The notes below the pieces were generated by a model. The model was not told the origin of the DNA and did no database searches. It worked only from the letters and a program-made list of their open reading frames with translations. The position numbers and the translations under genes were made by a program. A DNA stretch of 17,224 bases from CAZDGB01 sp964504645 (lineage in GTDB: Bacteria; Planctomycetota; Planctomycetia; Planctomycetales; Planctomycetaceae): positions 1 through 17,224 of the forward strand of contig CAZDGB010000148.1 in the NCBI GenBank assembly GCA_964504645.1, in the 5' to 3' direction. This document shows, in pieces, positions 1 to 7,640 of the stretch (within the stretch, counting starts at the first letter, position 1; each line of letters starts with the position of its first letter).

Positions 1-591
1 GACGCTGTTGATCCGGCCGTGGATGTCGTTCAGAATCCAGTGGAACGCCACGAGATGGACCGATTCGACCATCCCCATGTCGTCGAGCGGCACATGCAAA
101 TTTTTCTTGCCGAGCGACTTGAGCTTGCCGCCGGTGTAACCGGTGATGCCCCACGTCACGAGATTGTGCTTGTTCGCCCATTCGACGGCGTTCAGGATGT
201 TGGGGCTGTTGCCCGAGCCGCTGATGGCGATCAGCACATCCTGCGGCGAGGCGAAGTTCTTGAGCTGCTCGACGAACACGCGGTCGAAGCCCTCGTCGTT
301 CCCCCACGCGAGAATGTACGGCGTGTTGTCGGTCAGGCTGAGGACTTTCAACCGCTTAACGCTGTCGTTCGTGAAATCCTTGCGATCGAGCGTGCTCTTG
401 CCAAGGTCTTCGCAGAAATGCGACGCGTTCGATCCGCTGCCGCCGTTGCCGCAGATGAAGACGAACCGCCCGTGCTGATAAGCGGCGTAAATATCATCGG
501 CGAGCCCTTCGATCTGCGATAGATCGAGCGTTTCGAAGACTTCCGCGCACTTGCGAAGATAAGGGCCGGGTTGCAATTGGGTTCCGAGCAT
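1..591 (-). CDS. SIS-domain sugar-phosphate isomerase, GmhA-like (3' end outside window)
   Basis: Reading the minus strand from ATG at 591 gives 197 codons with no stop before the window edge. The product is a single SIS domain of the phosphoheptose isomerase (GmhA) type. GmhA converts sedoheptulose 7-phosphate to D-glycero-D-manno-heptose 7-phosphate in the cytoplasm for LPS or nucleotide-heptose synthesis. Visible motifs are the phosphate-binding loop GNGGSGSNASHF (residues 48-59) and SGSGNS (124-129), plus His184 near the C-terminus at the position of the GmhA catalytic histidine. By eye-alignment with E. coli GmhA, the catalytic Glu65 position is Asp62 and the Gln172 position is Glu176, so the substrate may differ. 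GmhA proteins are about 190-200 residues, so little is missing. AAGGGAG lies about 10 nt upstream of the ATG; an in-frame TTG 9 nt upstream would sit too close to it. The gene starts 39 nt after the ispG stop and is probably co-transcribed with it. Confidence 0.87.
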   Translation of the reverse strand, partial: MLGTQLQPGPYLRKCAEVFETLDLSQIEGLADDIYAAYQHGRFVFICGNGGSGSNASHFCEDLGKSTLDRKDFTNDSVKRLKVLSLTDNTPYILAWGNDEGFDRVFVEQLKNFASPQDVLIAISGSGNSPNILNAVEWANKHNLVTWGITGYTGGKLKSLGKKNLHVPLDDMGMVESVHLVAFHWILNDIHGRINSV

Positions 592-630
592 GAACGACAA
601 ACTCCCTTTTCGGATGCTGACAATATCCTG

Positions 631-1785
631 TTAGACTTTCGCCGCTGCAGTTTGCTGCAGGGCAATCAACTGATCGAGTTCCGCCTTCAGCCGCGGCAAG
701 ATGGCATCATACGGGTACGCACCCAGTTCCTGCGGCCCCTTTTTCAGGTTCACGAAATTCGGGCCGCACCACAGGCCCAGGTCGGCGTCGTCGGTTTCGC
801 CGGGGCCGTTCACGCGGCAGCCCATCACAGCGATCGTGATGTGATGATCCTTCGCGTACGCCGTCATTTCCTTGACTTGTTGCGCCAATTCGATGAACGC
901 CTCGTTCTCCACGCGGGAACAACTCGGGCAACTGATGATGTTCAGCGATTTGCCGCCGAAATCGACCACCGTGCGGACTCGGCCGGCGGCGATGTCCGCG
1001 AGAATCTTACGGCCGGCGTCGATCTCCTCCGACTTCCGATTGTTCGGCACCGTCAACGAGACGCGGATCGTGTCGCCCAAGCCGCGGCCGATGAGCTGCT
1101 CGAACGCGATTCGCGTCTTGATCACGCCGTCGGGCGGCATGCCGGCTTCGGTCACGCCCAGATGCAGCGGCACGTCGGGCCGTTGCTCGGCGAAGCGTTT
1201 GTTGACTTCGATCACCTTTTGCGGATCGCTGTCCTTGAGTGACACGCAGTACCGCGCGAAGTTCAGCGAATCGAGAAAATCGCAGTGCTCCCAGGCGGAT
1301 TCCAGCATCGGCGTGATGGAATCGGCCGGGTCGTATTTTTCTTTCTTGGCCGGGTCGACCGAGCCACAGTTCACGCCGACGCGCATCGCGCAGTCGAACT
1401 CCTTGGCGATGTTTGCCAGGTATTCGACCTTCTCCTGCCACGGCTTTTCGCGTTCGTGGTGATAGAGGTGGCCGGGATTGTAGCGGATCTTGTTGACGTG
1501 CGGGGCGACGAGCTCCGCGAGGCGATAATTCTCCTGCAAATCGACGACGAGGTTCGCCTTCGTTTGCCGGCGAATCTCGGCCAACGCGTCCACGTCCTTC
1601 TTGCTGTCGACGGCGACGCGAATGACGTCGGCCCCGGCGGCTTCCAGGTCGTGAATCTGCGACACCGTCGCGTCGATGTTCGTCGTGTGCGTCGCCGTCA
1701 TGCTCTGCACGGCGATCGGATGATCCGCCCCGATGGCGATCGACCCGATCTTCACGCTCCGCGTGGGATTGCGGGGGATGTTCAA
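631..1785 (-). CDS. ispG: IspG, 4-hydroxy-3-methylbut-2-en-1-yl diphosphate synthase
   Basis: 384 residues, the usual length of the compact bacterial IspG (GcpE). The enzyme reductively opens methylerythritol cyclodiphosphate to HMBPP, the penultimate step of the MEP isoprenoid pathway, using a [4Fe-4S] cluster in the cytosol. The N-terminal part is a TIM-barrel (residues about 5-265, with RYNPG at 101-105 and GVTEAG at 210-215). The C-terminal ferredoxin-like domain carries the cluster ligands Cys286 and Cys289 in SCPSCSR, Cys323 in GCRVNGPGE, and Glu330. All four ligands are present, so the enzyme should be active. The start is a TTG at 1785-1783, chosen because GGAGAGG lies 5 nt upstream and the conserved N-terminus (RSVKIGSIAIG) begins right after it. 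No in-frame ATG fits. Transcription probably begins near 1863 from the promoter described separately, giving a leader filled by an inverted repeat. The SIS-domain gene follows on the same strand. Confidence 0.97.
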   Translation of the reverse strand: MNIPRNPTRSVKIGSIAIGADHPIAVQSMTATHTTNIDATVSQIHDLEAAGADVIRVAVDSKKDVDALAEIRRQTKANLVVDLQENYRLAELVAPHVNKIRYNPGHLYHHEREKPWQEKVEYLANIAKEFDCAMRVGVNCGSVDPAKKEKYDPADSITPMLESAWEHCDFLDSLNFARYCVSLKDSDPQKVIEVNKRFAEQRPDVPLHLGVTEAGMPPDGVIKTRIAFEQLIGRGLGDTIRVSLTVPNNRKSEEIDAGRKILADIAAGRVRTVVDFGGKSLNIISCPSCSRVENEAFIELAQQVKEMTAYAKDHHITIAVMGCRVNGPGETDDADLGLWCGPNFVNLKKGPQELGAYPYDAILPRLKAELDQLIALQQTAAAKV

Positions 1786-1790
1786 TGAAC

Positions 1791-1797
1791 CCTCTCC
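1791..1797 (-). promoter_or_regulatory. ispG ribosome binding site
   Basis: The minus strand reads GGAGAGG, 5 nt before the TTG start of ispG. It decides the start codon. It directly touches the foot of the inverted repeat at 1798, so pairing or unpairing of that hairpin could affect ribosome access (inference). Confidence 0.7.
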
Positions 1798-1863
1798 GTA
1801 GCGTGGGCTTTACCCACCAAAGGCTGTGTTTGACGTTCAATTGGTGGGCACAGCCCACCCTAC
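1798..1863. repeat. Head-to-head REP-like pair (BIME-like inverted repeat) in the ispG leader
   Basis: Two 23-nt arms, 1798-1820 and 1841-1863, are inverted relative to each other with 20 of 23 positions paired, separated by 20 nt. Each arm starts at its outer edge with GTAG and continues as its own imperfect palindrome. In the right arm read on the minus strand, GGTGGGC and GCCCACC surround a TGT loop. GTAG followed by an imperfect palindrome is the described architecture of bacterial REP elements, and inverted pairs of them form BIMEs. The right arm recurs with 21 of 23 identities at 7615-7637. The element lies between the ispG -10 box and its ribosome binding site, so it should be transcribed as a strong leader hairpin. 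Confidence 0.75.
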
Positions 1864-1869
1864 TTAAGC

Positions 1870-1898
1870 AGTATATTCGGCCGGCATTGTCGGACCAA
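1870..1898 (-). promoter_or_regulatory. Predicted sigma70-type promoter of ispG
   Basis: On the minus strand, TTGGTC (1898-1893) and TATACT (1875-1870) are separated by exactly 17 nt. The -10 box matches TATAAT at 5 of 6 positions; the -35 box keeps the TTG core. The expected start of transcription is near 1863, at the edge of the REP-like pair, about 78 nt upstream of the ispG start codon. Confidence 0.5.
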
Positions 1899-1994
1899 GC
1901 CGCTTGTTTGGCAAGGCGAGTTGACCGGAAGTCATTCGCTGTCGGCCAGTTGCTTCGCGAAGACCGGGCGGAACACGAGGATTGAACAACACCA

Positions 1995-2024
1995 TTGCTT
2001 TCCCGGTTCGCACGCCGGTATGCT
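1995..2024 (+). promoter_or_regulatory. Weak candidate promoter of the ECF sigma gene
   Basis: TTGCTT (1995-2000) and TATGCT (2019-2024) are 18 nt apart. Only 3 and 4 of 6 positions match the housekeeping consensus. If used, transcription would start near 2031, at the left edge of the short palindrome upstream of the sigma gene. ECF sigma factors often drive their own gene from non-consensus promoters, so the real promoter may be different. Confidence 0.2.
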
Positions 2025-2030
2025 GGTCAA

Positions 2031-2050
2031 CAATCAACAGACGTTGATTG
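2031..2050. promoter_or_regulatory. Perfect 8-bp palindrome before the sigma factor gene
   Basis: CAATCAAC and its exact reverse complement GTTGATTG are separated by AGAC. The site lies 21 nt before the chosen GTG start of the sigma factor. It could be an operator for a dimeric regulator or a small leader hairpin. No other copy was noticed in this window. Its function is inference. Confidence 0.35.
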
Positions 2051-2071
2051 ATGGCAATCCGGGAGCACGGC

Positions 2072-2629
2072 GTGAGCACATCCGAGCAGGCCCTCATCGA
2101 CCAGTGGCGGGGCGGCGACGCGGCGGCTTTCGCGGCCATCATCGAAGGGCATCAACGGGCGATCTTCGGTTATCTCCGCGCCCGCCTGATGCAGGCCACC
2201 GACGCCGAAGACATGACGCAGGAAGTCTTCCTGCGATTCCATCTGGCTCAGGCCCGCTTCGATTCGAGCAACCTCATCCGGCCGTGGCTGCTGGGCATCG
2301 CCCGCAATCTCCTGCGTGAGCACGTCCGTTCTGTCCGCCGCCGTAAAGAGGTCGCTTGGACGGAACTCTGCCTGGAACTCGAAACGGTTCTGCCGCTCGA
2401 TCCCCATGCCGCCGATGACGCCTTGACTCATCTCCCGGTCTGCCTCGAAAACCTCGGCCCCAGCGCCCGGCAGGCGATCGAATTGAAATACCGCAGCGAG
2501 CAGAAACTCGCCGACATCGGCAAGCAACTCCACCGCAGCGAAGGGGCCGTCAAACTCCTCGTCCACCGCGCGCGGCAAGCGCTGCGGGATTGTCTCGAAC
2601 AAAAATCCAAAGCGGCGTCACGGGCATGA
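2072..2629 (+). CDS. ECF-type sigma-70 family RNA polymerase sigma factor
   Basis: 185 residues from the GTG start, the normal size for an extracytoplasmic-function sigma factor that directs RNA polymerase to stress or envelope promoters. Region 2 covers residues about 20-90 and contains DAEDMTQEVFLRF (44-56), the conserved core-binding and -10 recognition helix. Region 4 covers about 122-173 with the helix-turn-helix ADIGKQLHRSEGAVKLLVHRAR. Regions 1.1 and 3 are absent, as expected for ECF proteins. GTG at 2072 is preferred because GGGAG (2061-2065) lies 6 nt upstream. ATG at 2051 (7 residues longer) and TTG at 2048 are alternatives without a visible ribosome binding site. The stop overlaps the start of the next gene (ATGA), so the two products should be made in linked amounts. 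That fits a sigma factor with its membrane regulator. The ECF subgroup and target promoters cannot be read from the sequence. Confidence 0.93.
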   Translation: MSTSEQALIDQWRGGDAAAFAAIIEGHQRAIFGYLRARLMQATDAEDMTQEVFLRFHLAQARFDSSNLIRPWLLGIARNLLREHVRSVRRRKEVAWTELCLELETVLPLDPHAADDALTHLPVCLENLGPSARQAIELKYRSEQKLADIGKQLHRSEGAVKLLVHRARQALRDCLEQKSKAASRA

Positions 2630-4620
2630 CTGACGACGATCTCCTCCGCCTGATCCAGGAACGTTCGGCGAGCGAATGGACGCCCGACGAGCTTTCCGCG
2701 CTCAAACAGCGCTGGCCGCAGTCGCCGGTGTTGCAGCAGGCGCTGCGCGAACGTTTGGAACTCGACGGCCAACTTTCGGCGGGAATCGGCGATATCGACG
2801 TCACGGTAGAGAAGATCTTCGAGCGGGCGCAACGGACGAAGTCGCTGGCCCGGCGCAAGAAACTGGCCCGCGTCCTCGGCCCGCTCGGACTGATGCTGTT
2901 GTTGCTCGCGCTCGGAGTTTCCTATTCTCGCTGGCGCGTTGCCGATCCCGAAGTCTCCGTCGTCGAAGCGGAATCACCTCTTCCGGCTGAAAACCTCGCG
3001 ACCACCGAAACGAATGACGATCCCGCGGCCGACGCCGTCGATGCTCTCGCCGCGATCCCGCTGGCGCCGATCGCGGAAGTCGTCGCCACGAAACCGCTCA
3101 CGCCGCAGCCGGCAACGCCCGTGCCCGAACCGGAACCTGCCGGGCCGATCGAGCCGTGGACGGTCGCCTACGCAGCGAAAGCGCCGGTGCTGAAGGCCGA
3201 TGGCGAACTGTTGCGGCGGGATTTTGCGGCCATCGGACACGACGACTTTCCCGAGGAAGAAGCCCGCCGCTGGTGGACGCCGTTCGGCGGATTGGCCTCG
3301 ATGTGGGCCCAGGACGCCGTCGCCGGCAAACGGATCGCCCGGTTCCAGGGAACGACGCAGCTCCGCCTGCCGTGGCGGCCCGACACGCTACTGCGCATGA
3401 CGCTGCTCGATTCCGCCGCCTGCGAACTCTTTTTCTGGCGCGGCAAGGAAGGGGTCTCGCTCCGCTACTACACCACGAAAGAGCCGCACGTCTGGGCCGC
3501 GTACCGTGTGACGCGCGACGACGTGCAGAACAACGCGGCGCAGCGGATCAGTCTGCTCACCACCGACAGCGGCGCGTTCTTCCGTTCGACGCCGGGGACG
3601 TTCGACGTCCAGATTCAAAACGAGACCCTCGTGCTGGCGCGCGGCGGCATCGCGCTGCTCACCGTGCCGTGCGGCGGAATGCCGGAGCAAGTGCTGCTCG
3701 AAGGCCAGTGCCGGCTGCGGGGGATGTCGGTCCATCGCAGCGACGCGGTCCCGTTGCCCGAGGAGAACCCACATCCCGTCGTCTTCGGCGGCGAGCGGGC
3801 GCTGGCCGGCGTGAATTGGACTCCCGTCAACGACACGGCTCCGCTCGCGACGGAGTCGCTTCCCGACGGACGGACGAAGTTCACCGTCGATTCCCGCGAC
3901 AAGTCCGGCCTCGCGTTCACCCGCTTCGCCAAGCCGGGCTTGTACGAAGTTATTTTCCGCATCGATGAAGCTGACGCCGGGACGGGGATTTCCCTCTCGG
4001 ACCCGACCGGTCGGCCGCTCGCCCACTTGACGATCTTCCGCGAGCAGAAGTCGCAGCAGTTGTCGCTGGGCGTCCTCTTTCCCACGGAAAATCGGGACAC
4101 TGCCGATCACGACGTCGTCCAGTATCCCACGCCGTACTTCGCGCCCGGCCAATGGGTGCGGGTCGTCGCCGGGTTGGGGACGCTGCAAGTCTGGACGAGC
4201 GGCGACCGCCGGCACTGGGGGCACCTCGTCAAGAATCCCATTCAAGATGTGAATGGAGCCGTGGGCGCGATCGGCGTCGTCGGATTGCCGGGCGCAGCGC
4301 CGCGATCGATCACGCTGGGCCACTTCGAAGTGCGGGAATTGTCGGGTTTGACGGCGCTGGCCGATGCCGCTGAAATGGCCAAGACGCCGGAGTTCGCGCC
4401 GGAAGAACTGCGGGACGATACGCTCTGGATGCACCGGGCCCTGCAATCGCATCCGGCCGGAGTCGAACCGGATCGCTGGCTGAATGCGTGCGCCTTGAGT
4501 GCGCTGGCCCGCGGCCCGCAACGGGAATTCGGTCTGACGCTGCTGCGGCGGATGCTGGACGGCGCCGCGCAGCCGGGCCAAGATCCGCAGCAAGCCGTCG
4601 CGGCGCTGCGGGACGCCGTG
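2626..4620 (+). CDS. Giant single-span membrane protein, putative anti-sigma/sensor, N-terminal part (cut by assembly gap)
   Basis: The ATG overlaps the sigma factor stop (ATGA), and 665 codons are open up to the N run. The order is: a charged cytoplasmic head (residues 1-81) without the His/Cys zinc motif of classical anti-sigma domains; a basic stretch ARRKK (75-79); one transmembrane helix (about 82-100); a Pro/Ala/Glu-rich linker (110-178). Next come two beta-rich regions that look like jelly-roll or LamG-type sandwiches (about 215-370 and 395-570), and the start of a helical region (from 575). The basic residues before the helix predict a cytoplasmic N-terminus and an exported C-terminus. 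The coupling and topology make it a good candidate regulator of the upstream sigma factor; this is inference. The second beta region may belong to one of the planctomycete-specific DUF families (DUF1581-1583), which I cannot confirm. It continues in frame with the part starting at 4722 once the duplicated 55 bp and Ns are removed. Confidence 0.85.
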
Positions 4621-4775
4621 NNNNNNNNNNNNNNNNNNNNNNNNNNNNNNNNNNNNNNNNNNNNNNNNNNNNNNNNNNNNNNNNNNNNNNNNNNNNNNNN
4701 NNNNNNNNNNNNNNNNNNNNCGCGCAGCCGGGCCAAGATCCGCAGCAAGCCGTCGCGGCGCTGCGGGACGCCGTG
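4566..4775 (+). repeat. Exact 55-bp direct repeat flanking the N gap (unmerged contig overlap)
   Basis: Positions 4566-4620 and 4721-4775 are identical over all 55 bases, each lying directly against the N run. Removing one copy plus the 100 Ns (155 nt) joins the frame of the upstream coding part to that of the downstream part without a stop. This indicates an artefact of assembly, not a biological duplication. A 55-bp overlap would equal the largest default k-mer of metaSPAdes (established), so a de Bruijn graph contig end is likely (inference). Confidence 0.9.
4621..4720. other. Assembly gap, 100 N
   Basis: Exactly 100 undetermined bases, the conventional length for a gap of unknown size. 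It interrupts the giant membrane protein gene. The flanking 55-bp identity suggests that little or no sequence is really missing. Confidence 0.99.
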
Positions 4776-7490
4776 CTGTTGATGGACGTGTGGGAGGAGA
4801 GGCTCGCGTTGCCGATCGCCGAGCAACTCCAGGCACTCGGCCTGCGTCAACTGGAAGCGGGTCAGCCGCGTTCCTCGCACGCGGTGCGAGCGCAGTGGCT
4901 GCGGATGCCCCTCTGGACGATCACCGCGGCGAAGTCGGCGTTCGACAAATTGGCGAATCGCGAATTGACGACGGCCGTCGCGCGGAGCGATTGGAAGCAG
5001 GCCGTCGCGTTGTCGCAGGAAATCCAGTTCTGGAACACGCCGCCGCTCCCCGGGGCTGCGCTCTCGGAATCGGGCCAGGCGCTCGACAAGCTGGCGCTGT
5101 GGGTGCGGGCCGTCGCCGCCGAGCAGCAGCCCGGCCTCGCGGGGGCCGATTCCGCGTTGCCGCTGGCGTGGCGTCATCCGCTGCTGCAGCAACTCAACAA
5201 GGAAGGCTACAACCTGCGGGCCGAACTCGACGCCGCGCTGCAGGGTCAGGCTTATGACGACGCCTGCCGCCTGGTAACGTCGATCGGGCAGGGCGAATTC
5301 GAGGGGCTGCTGCCGGACTTGAAGGATCGGCAGCTCTTCGTGTCGATGCCGACCGCGGTCCTTGCCGCGCTGAAGGACCATCCGGAATTCGCCGCGGCCA
5401 TGAACCGCGAGCACGGCCAATCGGGACTGGTGCGCGTGCGGCAGGCCGTCGCCGAGGGGAACCTGGACGTCATTCGTTCCGCGACGGTGCAATTCCTGGG
5501 AACGCCCGCCGCGGCGGAAGCCCATCGCTGGCTCGGCGACCAGCAACTCGCCGCCGGCAAATTCCCCGAAGCCGAGGCGCACTACCGTTTCGCCCTCGAT
5601 TCCGCCGCGCCCGAACAACTCGACCAGTTGCAGCCCCGCTTGCGCTTGGCCGGCGCATGGAACGGCAAGACTCTTGCGGAAGCCGACGTTCGATTCCCCG
5701 CCGGCGGACTCGATCTGAACGGTTACACGCTCACGGCGGAAGAATACGCTTCGCTCGTCGCACCACATCCAACGCCGGCTGTCGCCGACTCGAATTCTGC
5801 TCCGCGTCGTCCCGCGGCCATCATTCCCGCCGGATACAAACTGGAGCCGAAAGGCCAGTTCGACGGCAACCCGGGGAACAATCCGGGGTTGGCCGAGTTC
5901 CGGTTCGGCGATCCGTTCGGCAAGCAACTGGCCTATGCCGTCGACGATAAGCACGTCTATCTCAGCAATCGCTTCCAGATCAACGCGTACGACGTGCAGA
6001 CGGCCCAATCGAAGTGGGCGCAAGGCGTCGGCAGTGAGCAGGGGAACGCCTACGACTTCGCTTTCCATACGATGAAGCCGCTGCTGCACCAGGAATTCGT
6101 CTTCGTCCGCCGCATCACGCGAGCCGGCGTTGAGCTATGCTGCTTGAAGCGGACCGATGGAACCGTCGTCTGGAAGCAGCGGCCGATGACGCACATCCTC
6201 ACCGACCCAGTGATCTGGCAGGGCGAACTCTGCGCCTTGATCGGCGGCAAAGTCGAAGACGACCAGTTGCAGGTCGAGTTCGCCCGCTTCGATCTGCCGA
6301 CTGGCGCCGTGCTGAATTCGAAGCCGGTCGCCCGCTTCCGCGACATCTGGAATCAGGCCATTCCGTGCACGTGGCAACTGACCGAACGTTGGGCCGCGTG
6401 CCAGATCGGCAATGTCACGGCCTGCTTGGGTTCCGAAGGGGAGTTGCGCTGGCTGCGCCGCCCGACGTGGCTGCCGAATCCGGTCAATGATCTCGCCACC
6501 GATTTCCGCGCGCCGGAACCGTTGATCGCCGGCGAGCGGCTGCTGCTCGCCGTGCCGGGAGCGCGCACGCTGGATTGCATCGACCTGCCCACCGGCCGCC
6601 TGGTGTGGCGCAACGCGATTCCAGAACTCCGCGGCATTCGCGGCGTAAACGGCTCGCGGATTCTCGCCGACGTCGGCCACGATCTGCTCGGTATCGACCC
6701 CGCGAATGGCGACATCGTCTGGCAGACGCGGCTCGGCGGGTTGCTGGAGGCGTGGACTTTAGAGAAAGACCTCGTGCTGTGCGCCCGCCGCGGCCGCGCG
6801 TTGACGCCGCAATCGAAACCGAACCTCGTCTGGCTCGACGCGCTCACCGGTCGTGAGTTGTCGCAGACGCAGTTGGAAACGACCGATCGCGAGGAGTGGC
6901 AGCTCGGCCCGCTCGTTCCCGCCGGGAATAAGTGGTGGCTGCTCGGCGGCAGCGGCTGGAAGGACCACAAGCGCGACATGCTGGAACTCGTCGCCGTCAC
7001 CGCGACGGCCCCCGCGCCATTCTTCAACGCGGGCCTGAAGCATTGGGCGCCCGATCTCGCCGACTCCGAGAAATCGGCGTTCGCGTCGATTCTCCCCGGC
7101 TGGTGGCCCGCCGCGGTTTACAAGAGCCGCTGGCAATTCGTCCCCGGCGACGTCCGCGGCGAGACACGGCTCCTCATCAGCCGCACCGGCGAGAACCAGC
7201 AGCCGACGTGGCTGACGTCGAAGCTCGACGTCCCGGTCGAGCCGAGCTCGCTTCATATCCGCGTCGCGAACCAGCCCGGCCAGAAATGGCGGCTCGTCGT
7301 GCGGATCGAAAACGAGATCGTCTTCGACCGCGTCCTGGAAGACGCCGCGACGAGCAACAACTGGCAGGAGATCGCCGTCGACCTCTCCCCCTTCGCCGGC
7401 CGCTCGACCCTCGCCACTGCCATGCACGGCTCCGCGGACGGCCAGCCGTCCGAAGCGCTGTGGAAGCGGATCGAGGTGATCAAGAACTGA
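4722..7490 (+). CDS. Giant membrane protein, C-terminal part: TPR-like region, PQQ-like beta-propeller, beta-sandwich
   Basis: 922 residues are readable from the gap to the TGA at 7488. Merged with the upstream part this makes about 1569 residues. A helical region fills residues 1-350 of this piece and includes a TPR-like unit (AAAEAHRWLGDQQLAAGKFP and following, about residue 263). Then comes a PQQ/BamB-type propeller (about 395-760), shown by repeated blade ends of the form G-x-x-x-W: DGTVVWK, TGRLVWR, NGDIVWQ, and weaker EGELRWL. The C-terminal 130 residues look like a jelly-roll or carbohydrate-binding type sandwich. By the predicted topology all of this is exported. PQQ-like repeats mostly act as protein-binding scaffolds when catalytic residues are absent; no quinoprotein dehydrogenase motif was recognised. 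Ligand unknown. The first 18 codons repeat the last 18 of the upstream part because of the assembly overlap, and no start codon should be assigned here. No gene follows until 7641. Confidence 0.85.
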   Translation, partial: AQPGQDPQQAVAALRDAVLLMDVWEERLALPIAEQLQALGLRQLEAGQPRSSHAVRAQWLRMPLWTITAAKSAFDKLANRELTTAVARSDWKQAVALSQEIQFWNTPPLPGAALSESGQALDKLALWVRAVAAEQQPGLAGADSALPLAWRHPLLQQLNKEGYNLRAELDAALQGQAYDDACRLVTSIGQGEFEGLLPDLKDRQLFVSMPTAVLAALKDHPEFAAAMNREHGQSGLVRVRQAVAEGNLDVIRSATVQFLGTPAAAEAHRWLGDQQLAAGKFPEAEAHYRFALDSAAPEQLDQLQPRLRLAGAWNGKTLAEADVRFPAGGLDLNGYTLTAEEYASLVAPHPTPAVADSNSAPRRPAAIIPAGYKLEPKGQFDGNPGNNPGLAEFRFGDPFGKQLAYAVDDKHVYLSNRFQINAYDVQTAQSKWAQGVGSEQGNAYDFAFHTMKPLLHQEFVFVRRITRAGVELCCLKRTDGTVVWKQRPMTHILTDPVIWQGELCALIGGKVEDDQLQVEFARFDLPTGAVLNSKPVARFRDIWNQAIPCTWQLTERWAACQIGNVTACLGSEGELRWLRRPTWLPNPVNDLATDFRAPEPLIAGERLLLAVPGARTLDCIDLPTGRLVWRNAIPELRGIRGVNGSRILADVGHDLLGIDPANGDIVWQTRLGGLLEAWTLEKDLVLCARRGRALTPQSKPNLVWLDALTGRELSQTQLETTDREEWQLGPLVPAGNKWWLLGGSGWKDHKRDMLELVAVTATAPAPFFNAGLKHWAPDLADSEKSAFASILPGWWPAAVYKSRWQFVPGDVRGETRLLISRTGENQQPTWLTSKLDVPVEPSSLHIRVANQPGQKWRLVVRIENEIVFDRVLEDAATSNNWQEIAVDLSPFAGRSTLATAMHGSADGQPSEALWKRIEVIKN

Positions 7491-7570
7491 GCGTGGAGCT
7501 GGGCACCCGGAATCCAAGCCGGAATTCCGTCCGGAACCTCGTAACCCTCGCCGATTTCCGGTCAAATGCT

Positions 7571-7637
7571 GTAGTGCGGCTATGCCCGCGAACTCGACCA
7601 ATCACACCAAAGGAATGGTGGGCGCAGCCCACCCTAC
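7571..7637. repeat. Second REP-like pair, one arm degenerate
   Basis: The right arm (7615-7637) matches the arm at 1841-1863 at 21 of 23 positions and keeps the GTAG foot on the minus strand. The inverted left arm (7571-7592) also begins with GTAG and keeps a decayed hairpin (GCGGC, TAT, GCCCGC), pairing at about 14 of 22 positions with the right arm. Arms are 22 nt apart and the whole unit is 67 nt, nearly the same as the ispG unit. It ends 3 nt before the ATG of the next gene. The rest of the 150-nt intergenic stretch (7491-7640) shows no clear terminator or promoter. Confidence 0.65.
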
Positions 7638-7640
7638 GGC

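Noticed and set aside
1007..1858. Minus-strand frame overlapping ispG in another phase
   Set aside because: ispG is complete with all cluster ligands; this frame is Arg-rich and unrecognisable.
4566..4775. True tandem duplication inside the coding sequence
   Set aside because: As drawn it would break the frame (155 nt), and the copies abut the 100-N run exactly; an assembly overlap explains it better.
4242..6089. Long open frame on the minus strand opposite the giant membrane protein
   Set aside because: It spans the N run, is rich in Arg and matches no family. Such antisense frames are common opposite high-GC genes with strong third-position bias.
7520..7529. 10-bp palindrome CGGAATTCCG in the intergenic stretch
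   Set aside because: It is short, without a T run or repeat elsewhere, and is expected by chance at this GC content.
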